From RGIG464 sp045643185 (GTDB lineage Bacteria; Myxococcota_A; Bradymonadia; UBA4248): a stretch of DNA of 24,144 nucleotides. Under the pieces are notes generated by a model. That model searched no databases. It was not told the origin of the DNA and was given only the letters and a program-made list of their open reading frames with translations. Where the stretch lies: contig JAZUKH010000084.1 of the NCBI GenBank assembly GCA_045643185.1, positions 1-24,144 of the forward strand, in the 5' to 3' direction. Each line of letters opens with the position of its first letter. Position 1 is the stretch's first letter. Positions 6,500 through 15,752 of this stretch are shown piece after piece. The translations under genes were made by a program, and so were the position numbers.

Positions 6500-8243
6500 C
6501 CGACCGTCCAGCCCGCATAGGAGCCGTCATTTTTTGCCGCTGAGGCACGGCGCTTGGTCCTTGGGCTTCGCGCTGACATTGACATGGCTGAATGCGCCGT
6601 GTGCATGGGCATTTGTGCCCCCTGACGACAATGTCTGCCACGCCGAGACCGTTATTCTAGAACCTACGTCCAACACGGTCGTGCCGTTGCTTGCCCCCGT
6701 AACGTATCACCTGTTAGAGACTTACGACAGCACCTGTCAGACAAATCTCAAACTCAAATACTCTTCCAACTTTACCTGTCAGTCCCCAACCACACGCCTG
6801 TCCATGATGACACGTCAGACGGGGGTGCATCGCATGCAGAATGACATCACGGTCACCTGTCGATACAAAAAAGCTGGCGTTTTCTTCTCCTCACCGATCG
6901 AGATCGAATTCCTCAAAGACCACGTATCAGCCCTGACCCTCGAGCCGAACGTACCAGTCCTTAAGGTAGAATTGAGAGAACACGACGAGGCCTCCACGTT
7001 GGCTTTTCGCGCGTTTCATCCGTGGCACAAGCGCGTTTCACCCATTATTTGGGTCGCCATCATCGTTTTTCTGCTTGGTATCATCGTTGTCATCGTGATT
7101 CAGGTCAAACACAGAAAACACCTGCGCAACCTTGTGACGCTTAAAACAGAAGATCTGATTCCTGAAAAGCCACCGATCGAAATTTTCCGAGATAAACTCT
7201 CTATCCTCCTTGAGACCAATCCAGAAGGCGAAAAAGAAATCAAGGACTACTACGACGCGCTCTCAGAGGCGATCCGCAAATACCTGTCGACACGCCTCAA
7301 TCAACCGGTCATGGAAAGCACGACGCGTCAGCTCAAAAACCTGTTGGGAGAACAGCTTTCTGAAGCGCAGCTGGATGAGATCACACGCATTCTATTAGAA
7401 TGCGACCTGATCAAATTTGCCCGCTACGAAACGAACTCGACCAAACAGCTGTCGGTCCTGCGCGATGCCAGCCACCTGATCACGACGATCGACGAAGCGC
7501 TCAACGCGTCTGCCGAAACGCCTGAAACACAAAGTCCAACGCAGACCCAGGCCGTGGTATCTGCACAATCACTCCTAATTCCTGACAATTCAGTCCAAGA
7601 AAACGCCGATTTCACGCCACGCAATATTTACGCAGCGAACGACGCTTCGCGCATACTCAAGTTCGGACAGCTTGAGAATGACCTCGAAGGGACACGCACG
7701 ACCAAGCGAAAACTAGGCACAGCGTCCAAATACGACGACGCCTTCACACAACAGAACTACACGGTGTACGACTCCCCCAGCGGTGCGAGCGACAAACACC
7801 TTCACAGATCCTCGTGGGAAGCCCCAAAAGCCGACGACTTGCATCCTGGCCGAGAAGCGATGATCAGCGCGAACCCCATTCGACCGGATGCCGTTCCGTT
7901 ATTGAACAACCCAAATGCCACACAGCGACGCATGGCACACGATTCCTCGCAGGAAAAACCAATTACGGCGGTCAAATCAAACGACGCGGATCAACCGCGT
8001 CAATCCAAACCAGCCCTCAGAGTCCCCAGACGTCCTTCCAGCGAACACCTGTCCTCAGAAGGCCTGTTACTGACTTGTCGCAGAGATCCCGTTCAGGGAC
8101 TCAGCATCCTTTCCAGCGATGATCGCCTCGACAATGTTGATTACTGTCCCAATTCGAACGAGCAAACGGGCGTCAAATCCCCCGTCAATCCGAATCCGCT
8201 CAACATCACGCCGGACGATATTCTCCCTAAAGACATGATATAA
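6492..8243 (+). CDS. Bat-cluster membrane protein with cytoplasmic helical domain (DUF4381-like)
   Basis: A 583-residue protein. A signal peptide ends near CAWA-F (about 40). Next come an extracytoplasmic beta-rich region with several cysteines (to about 180), one strong membrane segment (about 182-205) and a conserved-looking cytoplasmic helical domain (about 215-330, with KEIKDYYDALSEAIRKYLST). The last 250 residues are polar, low-complexity and poorly conserved in appearance. Position and topology match the small DUF4381-type proteins encoded between DUF58 and batA in other Bat loci, but those usually lack such a long tail. The ATG at 6492 overlaps the DUF58 stop by 8 bases, which suggests coupled translation. 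Function is unknown; the family assignment is by context and topology. Confidence 0.75.
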   Translation: MVSRPSSPHRSRHFLPLRHGAWSLGFALTLTWLNAPCAWAFVPPDDNVCHAETVILEPTSNTVVPLLAPVTYHLLETYDSTCQTNLKLKYSSNFTCQSPTTRLSMMTRQTGVHRMQNDITVTCRYKKAGVFFSSPIEIEFLKDHVSALTLEPNVPVLKVELREHDEASTLAFRAFHPWHKRVSPIIWVAIIVFLLGIIVVIVIQVKHRKHLRNLVTLKTEDLIPEKPPIEIFRDKLSILLETNPEGEKEIKDYYDALSEAIRKYLSTRLNQPVMESTTRQLKNLLGEQLSEAQLDEITRILLECDLIKFARYETNSTKQLSVLRDASHLITTIDEALNASAETPETQSPTQTQAVVSAQSLLIPDNSVQENADFTPRNIYAANDASRILKFGQLENDLEGTRTTKRKLGTASKYDDAFTQQNYTVYDSPSGASDKHLHRSSWEAPKADDLHPGREAMISANPIRPDAVPLLNNPNATQRRMAHDSSQEKPITAVKSNDADQPRQSKPALRVPRRPSSEHLSSEGLLLTCRRDPVQGLSILSSDDRLDNVDYCPNSNEQTGVKSPVNPNPLNITPDDILPKDMI

Positions 8244-8313
8244 CCCACGTTCCAACGCCGTCAGACACCATTTTAGCTTTTCGCTATCTTTCCTTCACAC
8301 GCACAGCAAGACC

Positions 8314-9465
8314 ATGTTGACCATCGACACCATCACAAATATTGAAGGCTTCGAAAAACCTTGGTGGTTTGCGCTTCTCTTGCTGTTGCCTGTGTTCTAC
8401 CTGCTCGTGGCGCTTTCAAAACAATATCTCTTTGAGCGCTTTCTGTTTCCTGATATCGAGAATCTACACACCAGCGAAAAAGCCAAACACGGAATATTCA
8501 ATCGCCATCCAAGACTCGCCGACCTGATCAGTCTGCGCCGATCACCACGTTTTTGGTTGTTTGTTGGCACACACATTTGTTTTGGTCTGACATATATCTT
8601 CCTCATTCTGGCCCTGGCCGGACCTTACGGAAACGGCTCTTTCGATTCACGCAATGAAGGCGTCGACATCATGTTCGTGCTCGACATGTCGCGCTCCATG
8701 AAAGCCTATGACTATCAACTCGACGAGTTAGAAGCCCGCACTAAGTCAGGACTGCCGATCCATAACCGATTCGAAACAGCAGCTTCGACCATCAAAGATT
8801 TCGTTGCCCAGGAAGCCAAACAGTGCACAAAAGCTGCAGATCATCCACGTTGCGACCGTATCGGTCTCGTTATCTTTGGTAACAACGCCTATCTCGACAT
8901 TCCGTTGACGACCAACTATAACCTCTTCGATACGTTTCTTAACCGGCGTTACATCGATGATATCCCCGCAACCCAGACAGCCATCGGCGATGGCATAGCC
9001 CGCGCCGTTGCAAGCCTGCGTCACGCGGGTAAACAGGACCGCGTCATTATTCTGTTGACCGATGGAGACAAAAAAGGCGGTCAGTTCAGCATCGCACAGA
9101 GCCTGCAAGCGGCAAACAATCACAATATCAAGGTCTTTCCCATCCTCATTGGAAATGCCAATGAAACCTACGTCCGGGTGGAACACGACGATAGCTACGC
9201 CTATCAAAAAGCCGATTATCCCGTCAATTTTCCATTGCTCAAATCGATTGCCGACCAGACCGGCGGCTTCGCTTACCAATCGGCTTCAGATCAACAACTC
9301 CTGGAAAGTTTTAATACGATCCTGTCACATCTTGAAAAAGATCTCGTTGAGATCGACAATCCTTTCGATCATCTCGATTATTCCCGCGTTTTCGCACTCC
9401 TGGCCTTTATCTTCTCACTCTTCGGTTACTTTTTTAGATGCACGCTGACGCGCATCTATCCTTGA
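8314..9465 (+). CDS. batA: BatA, membrane-anchored VWA protein
   Basis: A 383-residue inner-membrane protein with two N-terminal membrane segments (about 16-34 and 80-103), a VWA domain and a C-terminal membrane segment (about 359-377). The metal-ion-dependent adhesion site is intact: DMSRS (124-128), the threonine region around PATQTAIGDG (218-227) and LLTDGD (247-252). BatA/BatB VWA proteins come from the Bacteroides aerotolerance locus and are thought to bind partner proteins at the periplasmic face in a metal-dependent way. A 70-base gap separates it from the preceding gene. No clear ribosome-binding site is visible. batB follows after 12 bases. Confidence 0.92.
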   Translation: MLTIDTITNIEGFEKPWWFALLLLLPVFYLLVALSKQYLFERFLFPDIENLHTSEKAKHGIFNRHPRLADLISLRRSPRFWLFVGTHICFGLTYIFLILALAGPYGNGSFDSRNEGVDIMFVLDMSRSMKAYDYQLDELEARTKSGLPIHNRFETAASTIKDFVAQEAKQCTKAADHPRCDRIGLVIFGNNAYLDIPLTTNYNLFDTFLNRRYIDDIPATQTAIGDGIARAVASLRHAGKQDRVIILLTDGDKKGGQFSIAQSLQAANNHNIKVFPILIGNANETYVRVEHDDSYAYQKADYPVNFPLLKSIADQTGGFAYQSASDQQLLESFNTILSHLEKDLVEIDNPFDHLDYSRVFALLAFIFSLFGYFFRCTLTRIYP

Positions 9466-9477
9466 TCCTCTGACACC

Positions 9478-10770
9478 ATGTTTTTCATTCACAGTTGGCA
9501 ATCCCCTCAGGCGATCGTCCTCCTCATCATGGTTTTCTTCCTGTATGAGTGCTGCATCGCACAAGCATTCTGGCGTATGTTCAGAGCCAGAGAGGTGTAC
9601 AACTGTCTCGTTGGGGACGACAAACTTCCTTCTGCCGACAAATTCATCAGACGATACTTTCTCACGAGCACCCTGGCATTTATCATTTTCAGCGTGCTCA
9701 CGATGTTTATGCGGACAAACAGTCCCCTGCTCGACTACATTATCTTGGTCGTAACGGGAGCCACAGGCCTCGTCGGCCTGTATCAATTCGGTCTTCACGA
9801 AATACGCAAGGGAAAATATCTGCCGCACCAGGTCGTAGAAAATCTCAAAAAACAAACGACCAATGATCTCTCAGTCCTACCTCATTTCCGCCCCTATATC
9901 ATTGGTTTCGGCTTTCTGATGCTGATCCTGGCACTGATGGGACCGGCCGGTCAGGAACAGACGACGACGATACAGCGGCAGCCTTTCCACATCGCGATGC
10001 TCATCGATCTTTCACAATCGATGAACACGGCGGACATTCTTCCAACACGTCTTGAAGCCGCAAAATTTGAGTTAGCAACGCTGATCGAAACAACGCCCAA
10101 TGACGAATACGGCATCGTCTATTTTACCAACGACACGTTCATTCAAACTCCACTTGCCGTCGATCCCGACACGTCACGTGCCATACTCCGACAACTATCG
10201 ACCGACATCATGCCAAGCCATGGCACGGACTTTTCGGCCGGCCTGCTCGCCGCCCGCGAACTCATCCTCGGTGTGGCCGATTTTTCGACCGAAAAAAATA
10301 ATACCCGACGAATCCTGCTCGTTTCAGACGGTGAAGATCACAGCGAAAATCTTGAAAAGACACTTGAACTGCTAAAAAACGAACATATTCATGTAGACGT
10401 CATCGGCTTTGGCACCGAAGCCGGCGGACCGGTCTATACACCTGATGGACAACCCGTCATCTATCATGACGAACAGGTCACATCACGATTCAACGACGAC
10501 TCATTAAAGCATATCGCCACGACGACTGGAGGCATCTACATCCGATACACGCTGCCCTCACTCACCGCAGAAAACATCTCACACCAATACGATGCCATTC
10601 GTATCGCCGTTGAACCTAAAGGCATTATCGCAAAACAGGATCATACACAACTCGCCCAGTATTTCCTTTACCCGGTCTTGCTGGTCGGAATCTACCTTAT
10701 CTTTGAACCTCTGATCGGCATCGCCGTTGAACGAAGACGGCGACGACGACACCAGGTCGTGAAAAACTGA
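9478..10770 (+). CDS. batB: BatB, membrane-anchored VWA protein
   Basis: A 430-residue protein paralogous in layout to BatA. It has N-terminal membrane segments (about 10-27, 60-78 and 84-102), a further segment just before the domain (about 139-157, ending ALMGPAG), a VWA domain with intact MIDAS DLSQS (177-181), HGTDFSAGL and LLVSDGED, and a C-terminal membrane segment followed by a run of arginines. The pre-domain motif L-A-L-x-GP is shared with BatA (ILALAGP). It has more N-terminal segments than the usual BatB. It probably acts with BatA in one membrane complex. Confidence 0.9.
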   Translation: MFFIHSWQSPQAIVLLIMVFFLYECCIAQAFWRMFRAREVYNCLVGDDKLPSADKFIRRYFLTSTLAFIIFSVLTMFMRTNSPLLDYIILVVTGATGLVGLYQFGLHEIRKGKYLPHQVVENLKKQTTNDLSVLPHFRPYIIGFGFLMLILALMGPAGQEQTTTIQRQPFHIAMLIDLSQSMNTADILPTRLEAAKFELATLIETTPNDEYGIVYFTNDTFIQTPLAVDPDTSRAILRQLSTDIMPSHGTDFSAGLLAARELILGVADFSTEKNNTRRILLVSDGEDHSENLEKTLELLKNEHIHVDVIGFGTEAGGPVYTPDGQPVIYHDEQVTSRFNDDSLKHIATTTGGIYIRYTLPSLTAENISHQYDAIRIAVEPKGIIAKQDHTQLAQYFLYPVLLVGIYLIFEPLIGIAVERRRRRRHQVVKN

Positions 10771-10849
10771 TCAAAATAGACGACCTTACACCACACGACC
10801 AGCTTGGATTGCGCAATAACCCAAATCTATTTCCTTCAATGCTTTAGCC

Positions 10850-13180
10850 ATGATGCTTCATTCCTACAAAAAATGCCTGCTCGCCCTCACGGCACTGGCG
10901 AGTTTTGCAACGGCCTGTAATGTCCCCCTGCCATGGGAAGACTCAAGAACACTGGCCAAAATCGAAAAAGCCATCGCAAAGCAGGATTACGAAACGGCAC
11001 AACAATTACTTACCAAAGCGGCTCTCAAGACCACAAAAGATGGTGAGTTCAACATTCGGCTAAACGAGATCATTCTAAACTACCGAGCCGGTCAATGCGA
11101 TACAGCCCTAAAAAAGATCTATGAATTGAATGCCCCATCGCTCCCCATCGAAAAGCGACGCTGGTTACACTATTTTTCAGCCCTCTCACGCATCTGCGAT
11201 ACGCGAGAAGAGAATGTCCCAACGACCGATCAGTACGCACAGGCACTGGACGACCTGTACCTCGCGGAATTTCTGGGATTCCCCTGTCAGTCCCAGATCT
11301 CAGACATTCTGAGAAAGCGATTTCCAAATTGTGATACCTTCCAGAATGACGAAGAAAAAGCGGCTACGACCTACGACAAGGCCATACCGTTCGAGCCGGA
11401 TCATGCCTTGACCATTTGCCCAGGCGCACCAGTATGGTTAAAAGCCGAAGCGCGCGAACGAGAGATCCTGCATCTATCGACGGTATATGAGGCGTTGCCA
11501 CGCACAGAATGGCCGGATGAATCCTCCATGTTGCCATACAGTCAGCCACGCATCCGCATTTTTGCGAGCGACAATGCTGGTAAGCCCAAAAGCGAACCCC
11601 TGGTCGACGAAACGCTTTCCCTTCCCCCGACGTCTGATATCAACGCCAAGACGCTTAAACGAGTCGTTCTTCCACTCCCCACGATCCTTGCCATGGCTGG
11701 AGATTCGCCATACTTCATTGAGTGGACGACCGCAAATCAGGGAGAAGCCAAAGCAGTTCTCGAATTCGATCGCGAAGTGGACTGCAGAACACTCGACGAT
11801 GACATCACATGGTCAGGAAACCTGCTTCCACAAACGGTCGAGCCGCTTTCAGGCGTGACCTACCAAGACCTGCTCCTGTGCCCGACCCGACCAGATCACT
11901 TCAACATCCGACTCGCCCCCCAAAAAGCAGGCTTCGTCCTCATTGCCACGGCCAGACCAAACGACGTCGTTTGGTCCATTGCACGCGCTGAAGCGCCGGA
12001 AGACATGACAACGATATCGGAAAGCGATACGGCACAAGCCGACGACATGACACAGAATAATGCGCACCAAAACGTGGCGGACACCCAAGCAACCTCACCA
12101 AACACGAATGCGCCGACCACGAACGCCACTGACCAGACTGAACAAACGGACGACGAAAATCTGCCACCACAAACGGCGGAAGAAGACGCGGCCAACTTTG
12201 ATCTTGTGAACGGCACTCAGTTTTATCACGTCACCATGCCGGAAACACAGAATCAGTCGGATGCACCAAGTGCGTCAGCCATCCCGATCATCATCACTTT
12301 CTATAACAAAACTGATAAGGAACAGACTTTCGAGATCTCACTCGAAACGACCCAGGATACGCCACTTGATTATACTTTTGAGTTCCATTCGTCACAGGAC
12401 TGTCAGGATACCGTCACCGAACCAGTTCAGGTGAACCTCAATATGTCCTCTGATGCCAACCCAAAGCCGGAATTCGCCTACCAGGTCGGCTGGCAGTGTC
12501 CAGGCACGACGATCGACATTCAGCCCGTTTTCACGTCCGATAAACTGACAGGACAATACACGATCGCTCAGTCGTATTTTTCACTACAAACGATACAGGA
12601 TCATGACTTTGTGTTTGAAAGCCTGCTGCGCACCGGTGACCCGAGGGACGATGATTTTCTGACAGAAACCGGCATCGTTTCGCCCTTGTACTGGTTTGAT
12701 CACCCGTCTCACGCGAATTACGTCCTTAAACGCCCCATCACAAAGCGGAGCATCCTCAAATCAACGTCGAAAACGCTTCCAGCTTTTTGGATCGTCACGT
12801 TTCAACCCAACGACCAGCAGAATTCGAATTCATCCAAACCAAACGACCACGACCAGAATCAGGACGAAGAACAACAACAAAACAAGGATCAACAACAACA
12901 GGACGACAAGAAATCGCCGGATGGTGATCACGATAACGATACGCCCGAAAAGCATTCCGAGACTGAAGCCAGTCCGCAAGGTCCAGGTCAAGACACCAAA
13001 GGTGACCAGTCAACGCCAGATGCCTCTGCCGACAACAAAAATGCGTCTCAAAAAGCCCTTAATGCGTTCGAAAAAGACCGCGTCAACGAGTCGCTAGACA
13101 GCTACGAAGAGGGATTTGTCATGCTTCCGACGCAGGGCATAAGCTACGATGAGGAAAAAGTTTATGACCGTCAATGGTAA
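10850..13180 (+). CDS. Large BatC-like lipoprotein with TPR-like start and Gln/Asp-rich tail
   Basis: A 776-residue predicted lipoprotein. The signal peptide ends at an ATA-C lipobox (Cys23). Residues about 30-150 look like helical repeats (DYETAQQLLTKAALKTTKDG). The centre is a long beta-rich region with paired cysteines. Then comes a hydrophilic tail very rich in Gln, Asp and Lys (about 660-740), and a short conserved-looking end (SYEEGFVMLPTQG). Its place between batB and batD, with TPR-like start and Gln/Asp-rich tail, matches BatC, but BatC proteins are normally a third of this size. The central region may be an inserted or lineage-specific domain. Its stop overlaps batD by 17 bases. Confidence 0.7.
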   Translation: MMLHSYKKCLLALTALASFATACNVPLPWEDSRTLAKIEKAIAKQDYETAQQLLTKAALKTTKDGEFNIRLNEIILNYRAGQCDTALKKIYELNAPSLPIEKRRWLHYFSALSRICDTREENVPTTDQYAQALDDLYLAEFLGFPCQSQISDILRKRFPNCDTFQNDEEKAATTYDKAIPFEPDHALTICPGAPVWLKAEAREREILHLSTVYEALPRTEWPDESSMLPYSQPRIRIFASDNAGKPKSEPLVDETLSLPPTSDINAKTLKRVVLPLPTILAMAGDSPYFIEWTTANQGEAKAVLEFDREVDCRTLDDDITWSGNLLPQTVEPLSGVTYQDLLLCPTRPDHFNIRLAPQKAGFVLIATARPNDVVWSIARAEAPEDMTTISESDTAQADDMTQNNAHQNVADTQATSPNTNAPTTNATDQTEQTDDENLPPQTAEEDAANFDLVNGTQFYHVTMPETQNQSDAPSASAIPIIITFYNKTDKEQTFEISLETTQDTPLDYTFEFHSSQDCQDTVTEPVQVNLNMSSDANPKPEFAYQVGWQCPGTTIDIQPVFTSDKLTGQYTIAQSYFSLQTIQDHDFVFESLLRTGDPRDDDFLTETGIVSPLYWFDHPSHANYVLKRPITKRSILKSTSKTLPAFWIVTFQPNDQQNSNSSKPNDHDQNQDEEQQQNKDQQQQDDKKSPDGDHDNDTPEKHSETEASPQGPGQDTKGDQSTPDASADNKNASQKALNAFEKDRVNESLDSYEEGFVMLPTQGISYDEEKVYDRQW

Positions 13181-14591
13181 ATGGCTCAACGGGCTCCTTG
13201 TTGCCACAGCCCTCACGTTCATGCCGACGACGGCAGCCTGGTCGCAGACGCCCCCCACCGATCCGCCGGGGCAGACAGCACCGGTGGCACAACCGGCTGA
13301 CGCTGCCGTACAGCTTCCTCAGCCCACGGCACCGGACGATATGTTCATCGAATTCGTCGTGCCCACACACCGGATCTATCTGGGTGAATACATTCGTGTG
13401 CAGTACAACGTGTACGTGGCGGCGTCGCGCGGACAGGTCTACTACGAAAACGCCGAACCGGATTTTCTTTCCTTTGCAGTCTACGAAGACAAAACGCCAC
13501 GCGCTGACGTAGCCATCATTGATGGCAAACGCTATACCCGCGAGCCCTTTGCCACCTACTTCGTTTCGCCCATCAAAACCGGCAGTCTCGATTTACCACA
13601 ATTAAGCGTCAACGTGCCGTTCCACAACCCGGTGAACTGGATCACCCACGCCAGACACATCGTCGAAGTCCTCCCGCCGCCCGAACCATTCCCTGCGCTT
13701 TTCGACCTCCACAATGTCGGAGAAGTGTCGCTGATCGACGAGATTCCAGAAATACGCAGGGCCCCTGTTGGACAGCCTTTCACATACAAAGTTCACATTA
13801 TTTCAAATACGAGTACGGCCAACATGGTCATTCATGCCCCGACAACGCGGCAAAATACGCCCTTTGAGGGCAAGATCAGGTTTTATCCGCCTCGAAAATT
13901 ACAAACGATCGAAAAAGTCGTCGACGACAAATTTGTGAGCGAAACGATCTATGAGTTTATGATCGTCCCCCTCACCCAGGGACATTACGACTTTTTACCG
14001 GTCGAACTCGTGTCCTTTAACCCGTCGACACAAAAATATGAGCACCTCAAGACTGAAGGCTTTCATCTTGTCGCCATCGCCAGCGATTTCAGACAGTCGA
14101 GTCTCGAAAACACCAACACGATCCTAGAGATCGATGGTCTGAAACCCAGACCGATCCATATCCCCAATCACAAAAAACCGCCTTACCTGCCGACCTTCCT
14201 GATGTGGCTGCCCCCCATCGTGTTTGCGATCTTCTTTGGCGGCAAATTTGTGCGATCGGCCCGAAAGCAATTCCAAAAAAATAAGGATGCTTCACAACAC
14301 CGTGAAGAAGTCATCGAAAACTTTTTAAAAGAAACCGAAACGACGGCGCAGCTGAGTCTTTTGCGTGAACTGCTCGAAATGGCGTTCGATCAATCCTTCA
14401 GCCGCATTTCCCACCTCGATATTCAGTTATTGCGCGAATCTGGTTTGAACACCAACCAGGCCCTATGTCTGACGGACTACTACGACACGCTTGCGCAGGC
14501 CAGCTATTCCGGGCATCCTGCGCTTACGCCCAAAGAGTGTGAGGAAGTGATTCAGATCCTCAAAGACCTTAAACCACGGGAGACGCCATGA
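13164..14591 (+). CDS. batD: BatD-like oxygen-tolerance protein
   Basis: A 475-residue protein with a signal peptide (cleavage near AAWS, about 27), a periplasmic region of beta-sandwich character, a membrane segment (about 342-360) and a cytoplasmic helical end. The segment IEFVVPTHRIYLGEYIRVQY is the familiar BatD opening strand pair, and a second similar domain follows (DEIPEIRRAPVGQPFTYKVH). The ATG at 13164 is preferred over one at 13149 because GAGGA lies 8 bases ahead of it. Initiation occurs inside the end of the BatC-like gene, so translation is probably coupled. It is likely a periplasmic partner of BatA and BatB. Confidence 0.88.
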   Translation: MTVNGKWLNGLLVATALTFMPTTAAWSQTPPTDPPGQTAPVAQPADAAVQLPQPTAPDDMFIEFVVPTHRIYLGEYIRVQYNVYVAASRGQVYYENAEPDFLSFAVYEDKTPRADVAIIDGKRYTREPFATYFVSPIKTGSLDLPQLSVNVPFHNPVNWITHARHIVEVLPPPEPFPALFDLHNVGEVSLIDEIPEIRRAPVGQPFTYKVHIISNTSTANMVIHAPTTRQNTPFEGKIRFYPPRKLQTIEKVVDDKFVSETIYEFMIVPLTQGHYDFLPVELVSFNPSTQKYEHLKTEGFHLVAIASDFRQSSLENTNTILEIDGLKPRPIHIPNHKKPPYLPTFLMWLPPIVFAIFFGGKFVRSARKQFQKNKDASQHREEVIENFLKETETTAQLSLLRELLEMAFDQSFSRISHLDIQLLRESGLNTNQALCLTDYYDTLAQASYSGHPALTPKECEEVIQILKDLKPRETP

Positions 14592-15541
14592 GAACCAGTT
14601 TGAATATCATTCGGTCTAAACGCGTCGAAGCGTCGTCACACGCTGGCCGCCGTAAATTGCTCGTGTTTATGGGCACATGGTGGGCTGCGTTCATGTCAGT
14701 TTTTGCGCCCAATGTGGTTTTGGGCAATTCGCCGACGCCGGAGCCGATCGACCTGTCATCGACCATCACGCCGGAAGACTTCAACACAATGGCTGCGCTC
14801 GACTTGAACGCACGGGAAGCCTTCGACCAAGGCGATTACGCCAAAGCTGCCAACCTGTACAAAGACTACGAAGTCTTGGTCAAAAAGCTGAATGCCCCCC
14901 ATCTGCCGGCCGACCTGCTGTTCAATCAAGCACTCGTCAGCTACAAAAATCAACAGGTTCCGCTGGCTTTTGCACAACTCAAACAACTTTCGCTCGTACG
15001 TTCAGATGACAAAACGACGGAGATGCAGCAACAGCTTCAGCGTTTTATCGAACTTAAAGTGCACGACAGTCAACCCAATACAGGTTTTGTGCGCGGTGAT
15101 TCAAACGAATTTGTTTTCTGGTCATGGTCACAATACTACGCGAAGGAAACAGTGCGCTGTTTCCTCTTTGTGAACCTCGTTGGTTTCTTTGCCTGTCTCG
15201 TAGCGCTGCTTTACGCCAAAAAAACATTCGTACGCAGGATCGTGATCCTGCTCGTCGTCTATTTTTTGGCGTTGTCCCTGCTGCTGATGATCTTCGACTT
15301 CATCCGCATTCAAACTCAGGACCTGAAATTCGCGATCTTATTGGACGAAAGTGCCGTGCGCGCCATTCCTTCATACGACGCCCCGATCGCGACCGAAGAC
15401 GCCTTCATGCCTGGTCTGACCGTTAAAGTTTTGGTCGAAAGAGAAAACTGGACATTGATCGAACGCTCAGACAAACGAACGGTCTGGGTTCCCAACGAAG
15501 CCCTTTATCGCCTGACCTCGCGCTCGAACAACCACGATTAG
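14588..15541 (+). CDS. batE: BatE-like TPR and SH3-domain membrane protein
   Basis: A 317-residue protein with an N-terminal signal or membrane segment (about 24-46), a TPR-like region (about 65-155, with AREAFDQGDYAKAANLYKDY), two membrane helices (about 191-210 and 218-240) and a C-terminal bacterial SH3-like domain (about 250-310, with VLVERENWTLIERSDKRTVW). This is the normal domain order for BatE. ATG overlaps the batD TGA as ATGA, a classic coupled junction. It is the last gene of the operon; no terminator follows, and a strong promoter lies 24 bases beyond the stop. Confidence 0.85.
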   Translation: MRTSLNIIRSKRVEASSHAGRRKLLVFMGTWWAAFMSVFAPNVVLGNSPTPEPIDLSSTITPEDFNTMAALDLNAREAFDQGDYAKAANLYKDYEVLVKKLNAPHLPADLLFNQALVSYKNQQVPLAFAQLKQLSLVRSDDKTTEMQQQLQRFIELKVHDSQPNTGFVRGDSNEFVFWSWSQYYAKETVRCFLFVNLVGFFACLVALLYAKKTFVRRIVILLVVYFLALSLLLMIFDFIRIQTQDLKFAILLDESAVRAIPSYDAPIATEDAFMPGLTVKVLVERENWTLIERSDKRTVWVPNEALYRLTSRSNNHD

Positions 15542-15564
15542 AGGTTAATAGGCCATACATCGCC

Positions 15565-15594
15565 TTGACTTTTATAGTATAAACGCGCTATTAA
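15565..15594 (+). promoter_or_regulatory. Promoter for the GT5-like gene
   Basis: TTGACT (15565-15570), 18 bases, then TATTAA (15589-15594). The -35 matches consensus at 5 of 6 positions. The -10 is identical to that of the kinase promoter at 944-949. The predicted start near 15601 gives a leader of about 150 bases before the coding region. Confidence 0.65.
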
Positions 15595-15606
15595 TAGGGG
15601 TTTGGT

Positions 15607-15684
15607 GGCTCCGTTTAGGTGGAGTCGATTTTTTCAGTCTTTCGACCGAAAAAACCCAGTAAAAAAGCGCCGCGACATTGGCGC
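15607..15684 (+). promoter_or_regulatory. Structured leader ahead of the GT5-like gene, possible attenuator
   Basis: Three stems lie in line right after the predicted transcript start. The first is GGCTCC / GGAGTC with an 8-base loop, followed by GA and six T residues (15629-15634), which is terminator-like. The second uses that same T-run: TTTTTTC-a-GTC pairs with GAC-c-GAAAAAA (15629-15654) around loop TTTC. The third is GCGCC / GGCGC (15667-15684). The T-run can thus be free or sequestered, the logic expected of an attenuator. No ligand or known riboswitch class is recognised. Confidence 0.4.
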
Positions 15685-15752
15685 AGAAGCCGTGTCTGTC
15701 ATCACGCAGGCATGTTTTGGGTCTGTTTTCGGCATTCTTTATGGATAGTGAA

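Noticed and set aside
12820..12930. CAA-rich triplet run in the BatC-like gene as a phase-variation switch
   Set aside because: The units are triplets, so slippage would change length but not frame; a Gln-rich linker explains the run.
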